Positions 62,948 through 64,000 of a stretch of 64,000 bases of DNA are shown in pieces. Made by a program: the position numbers and the translations under genes. The DNA lies in the NCBI GenBank assembly GCA_045564915.1, contig JBJLGL010000012.1, positions 62,001-126,000 of the forward strand, read 5' to 3'. The stretch is from JAQWRV01 sp045564915. GTDB lineage: Bacteria > Pseudomonadota > Alphaproteobacteria > Rhodospirillales > Rhodospirillaceae. The notes beneath the pieces were generated by a model, which saw only the letters and a program-made list of their open reading frames with translations, was not told the origin of the DNA and made no database searches. Position 1 is the stretch's first letter, and each line of letters opens with the position of its first letter.

Positions 62948-64000
62948 TTAAGTCATCGACCCTCGTTGCTATTGCAGCTGGAGGAACAGGAGGACATATA
63001 TTCCCGGCCGAATGTTTGGCTAAGGAATTAGCGGACCGGGGACATAGACTATCTTGGATAACTGACGAACGAGGTGCCAAACAATCTAGCTTCTTGACTG
63101 GTATCGACACCCACATTATTAGCGCTCGTGGGCTGAGAGGATCTGGCGCCTTAAGGCGACTGACCGGTGCACTAAGCCTTGGCGTCGGAGTATTTCAGGC
63201 CCGGCGGATACTCAAGAGTATGCGGCCTCATGCTGTTGTGGGGTTCGGTGGTTATGCCGCTGCACCGACAATGATGGCTGCCACAAATTTGAAACTGGCC
63301 ACAGTTATTCATGAACAAAACGCTGTTATTGGGCGAGCCAACCGTGTAATTGCACGCCGTGTACACCGCGTCTGTACTACTTTTTCTACCACACGCCTAA
63401 TTCCTTCAGATATCTCGCATGTCCAGACTGGCTTACCCGTGCGTGAAGCGTTTACAGCGGTTCGAGAGCTTCCATACGCCGCTCCTGAGTTAGATGGTGA
63501 AATAAGAATCTTTGTACTTGGCGGCAGCCAAGGCGCAGCTATATTTAGCCACTTGGTACCAGCTGCCCTGAAACGGCTTCCAGAGGATCTACGAGAACGG
63601 ATAGTAGTCAATCAACAATGTCGTAGAGAGATGGTTGATCAAACGCGGCTAGCGTTCGCTGATTGTAATATTAAAGCGACGCTTAAACCTTTCTTCGACA
63701 ACATTCCCGAACTTATTGAAAGAACCCACCTAGTAATCTCTCGTGCAGGTGCATCGACAGTTTGCGAAATAGCTATGGCTGGTCGGCCAGCATTGCTAGT
63801 CCCATATCCGCATGCAGCGGACGACCATCAAACCGACAATGCAAAAGCCATACAGGGTATGGGCGGCGCGTGGTGCGAATTACAGCATGATCTAACACCT
63901 ACTATTCTAGCTGAACGCCTCAAAACAATATTGACTTCACCAAATACGCTAGTAGCCACTGCACGCAAGGCAAAGGCCATCTCTATTCCAGACTCTGCGA
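62944..64000 (+). CDS. murG: Lipid II synthase MurG, 3'-truncated by window edge
   Basis: Membrane-associated GT28 glycosyltransferase that transfers GlcNAc to lipid I. N-terminal G-loop GGTGGHIFPA at 13-22 and second G-loop FGGYAAAP; EQNAVIGRANR binds the acceptor region; C-terminal domain has LGGSQGA and ISRAGASTVCEIAMAGRPALLVPYP (key parts RAGASTVCE and PALLVPYPHAADDHQ). 352 codons are visible, close to the full length of about 360. The next dcw genes would lie beyond the window. Confidence 0.96.
   Translation, partial: MIKSSTLVAIAAGGTGGHIFPAECLAKELADRGHRLSWITDERGAKQSSFLTGIDTHIISARGLRGSGALRRLTGALSLGVGVFQARRILKSMRPHAVVGFGGYAAAPTMMAATNLKLATVIHEQNAVIGRANRVIARRVHRVCTTFSTTRLIPSDISHVQTGLPVREAFTAVRELPYAAPELDGEIRIFVLGGSQGAAIFSHLVPAALKRLPEDLRERIVVNQQCRREMVDQTRLAFADCNIKATLKPFFDNIPELIERTHLVISRAGASTVCEIAMAGRPALLVPYPHAADDHQTDNAKAIQGMGGAWCELQHDLTPTILAERLKTILTSPNTLVATARKAKAISIPDSA

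Overview
The window is a stretch of bacterial chromosome that reads as Alphaproteobacteria. The case rests on gene order and on one RNA. The tmRNA gene (ssrA) is circularly permuted (two-piece), with its CCA end upstream of the tag-coding part, and it sits beside an alpha-type sspB. Several alphaproteobacterial gene blocks are also present: HDAC-like/xseB/ispA/dxs/tlyA; aspS, rnd, ppx, ppk, hda, DUF2066, purM; degP/hflC/hflK with folA/thyA; and an rnpB-mraZ-led division and cell-wall cluster. Base composition is moderately AT-leaning. TonB-dependent receptors of the oligotroph type and a DmdC-like acyl-CoA dehydrogenase would suit a marine or aquatic lineage, but that is inference and I do not name a genus. 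I saw no rRNA, tRNA, insertion sequence, prophage or CRISPR array.

Layout. 1-6.1 kb is the most accessory-looking part: the 3' end of one TonB-dependent receptor, a putatively exported methyltransferase with a small unknown partner, and a second receptor. 6.5-10.2 kb holds stress and housekeeping singletons (TPR protein, SRAP/YedK-type protein, universal stress protein, CDF metal exporter, pdxH). 10.4-15.2 kb has a glycine-zipper lipoprotein candidate, fabI, aroC and sppA. 15.2-20.2 kb is the isoprenoid block on the minus strand. 20.3-25.2 kb has a ROK sugar kinase, an unknown membrane-anchored protein, aspS and rnd. 25.3-32.3 kb carries polyphosphate metabolism (ppx, ppk), hda, a DUF2066 protein and purM. 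32.3-37.7 kb is a minus-strand series: hflK, hflC, degP, holC, ndk, purN. 37.9-43.7 kb has mrp, folA, thyA, ssrA, sspB, class I fumarase and a small hydrolase. 44-52.2 kb holds a small ribbon-helix-helix protein, AsmA, an acyl-CoA dehydrogenase, rpoH, a DMT transporter and an AmpD-like amidase. 52.2 kb to the end is rnpB followed by mraZ-rsmH-ftsL-ftsI-murE-murF-mraY-murD-ftsW-murG, cut by the window end.

How the genes work together. ssrA, sspB and the downstream protease pathway form a trans-translation quality-control unit: the tag keeps the AANDN head that alpha-type SspB adaptors recognise. HflK/HflC and DegP cover membrane and periplasmic protein quality control, and RpoH would drive the heat-shock response. 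The dcw cluster is tightly packed, with mostly 1-14 nt overlaps that suggest translational coupling. Its leader carries three TGGG motifs at exact 10-nt intervals (likely MraZ operator) and an 18-bp perfect palindrome across the mraZ start codon. Most of the window is conserved housekeeping DNA. The best candidates for something undescribed are the receptor/Tat-methyltransferase cluster, the stem-loop directly in front of the fumarase ribosome binding site, and the mraZ start-codon palindrome.
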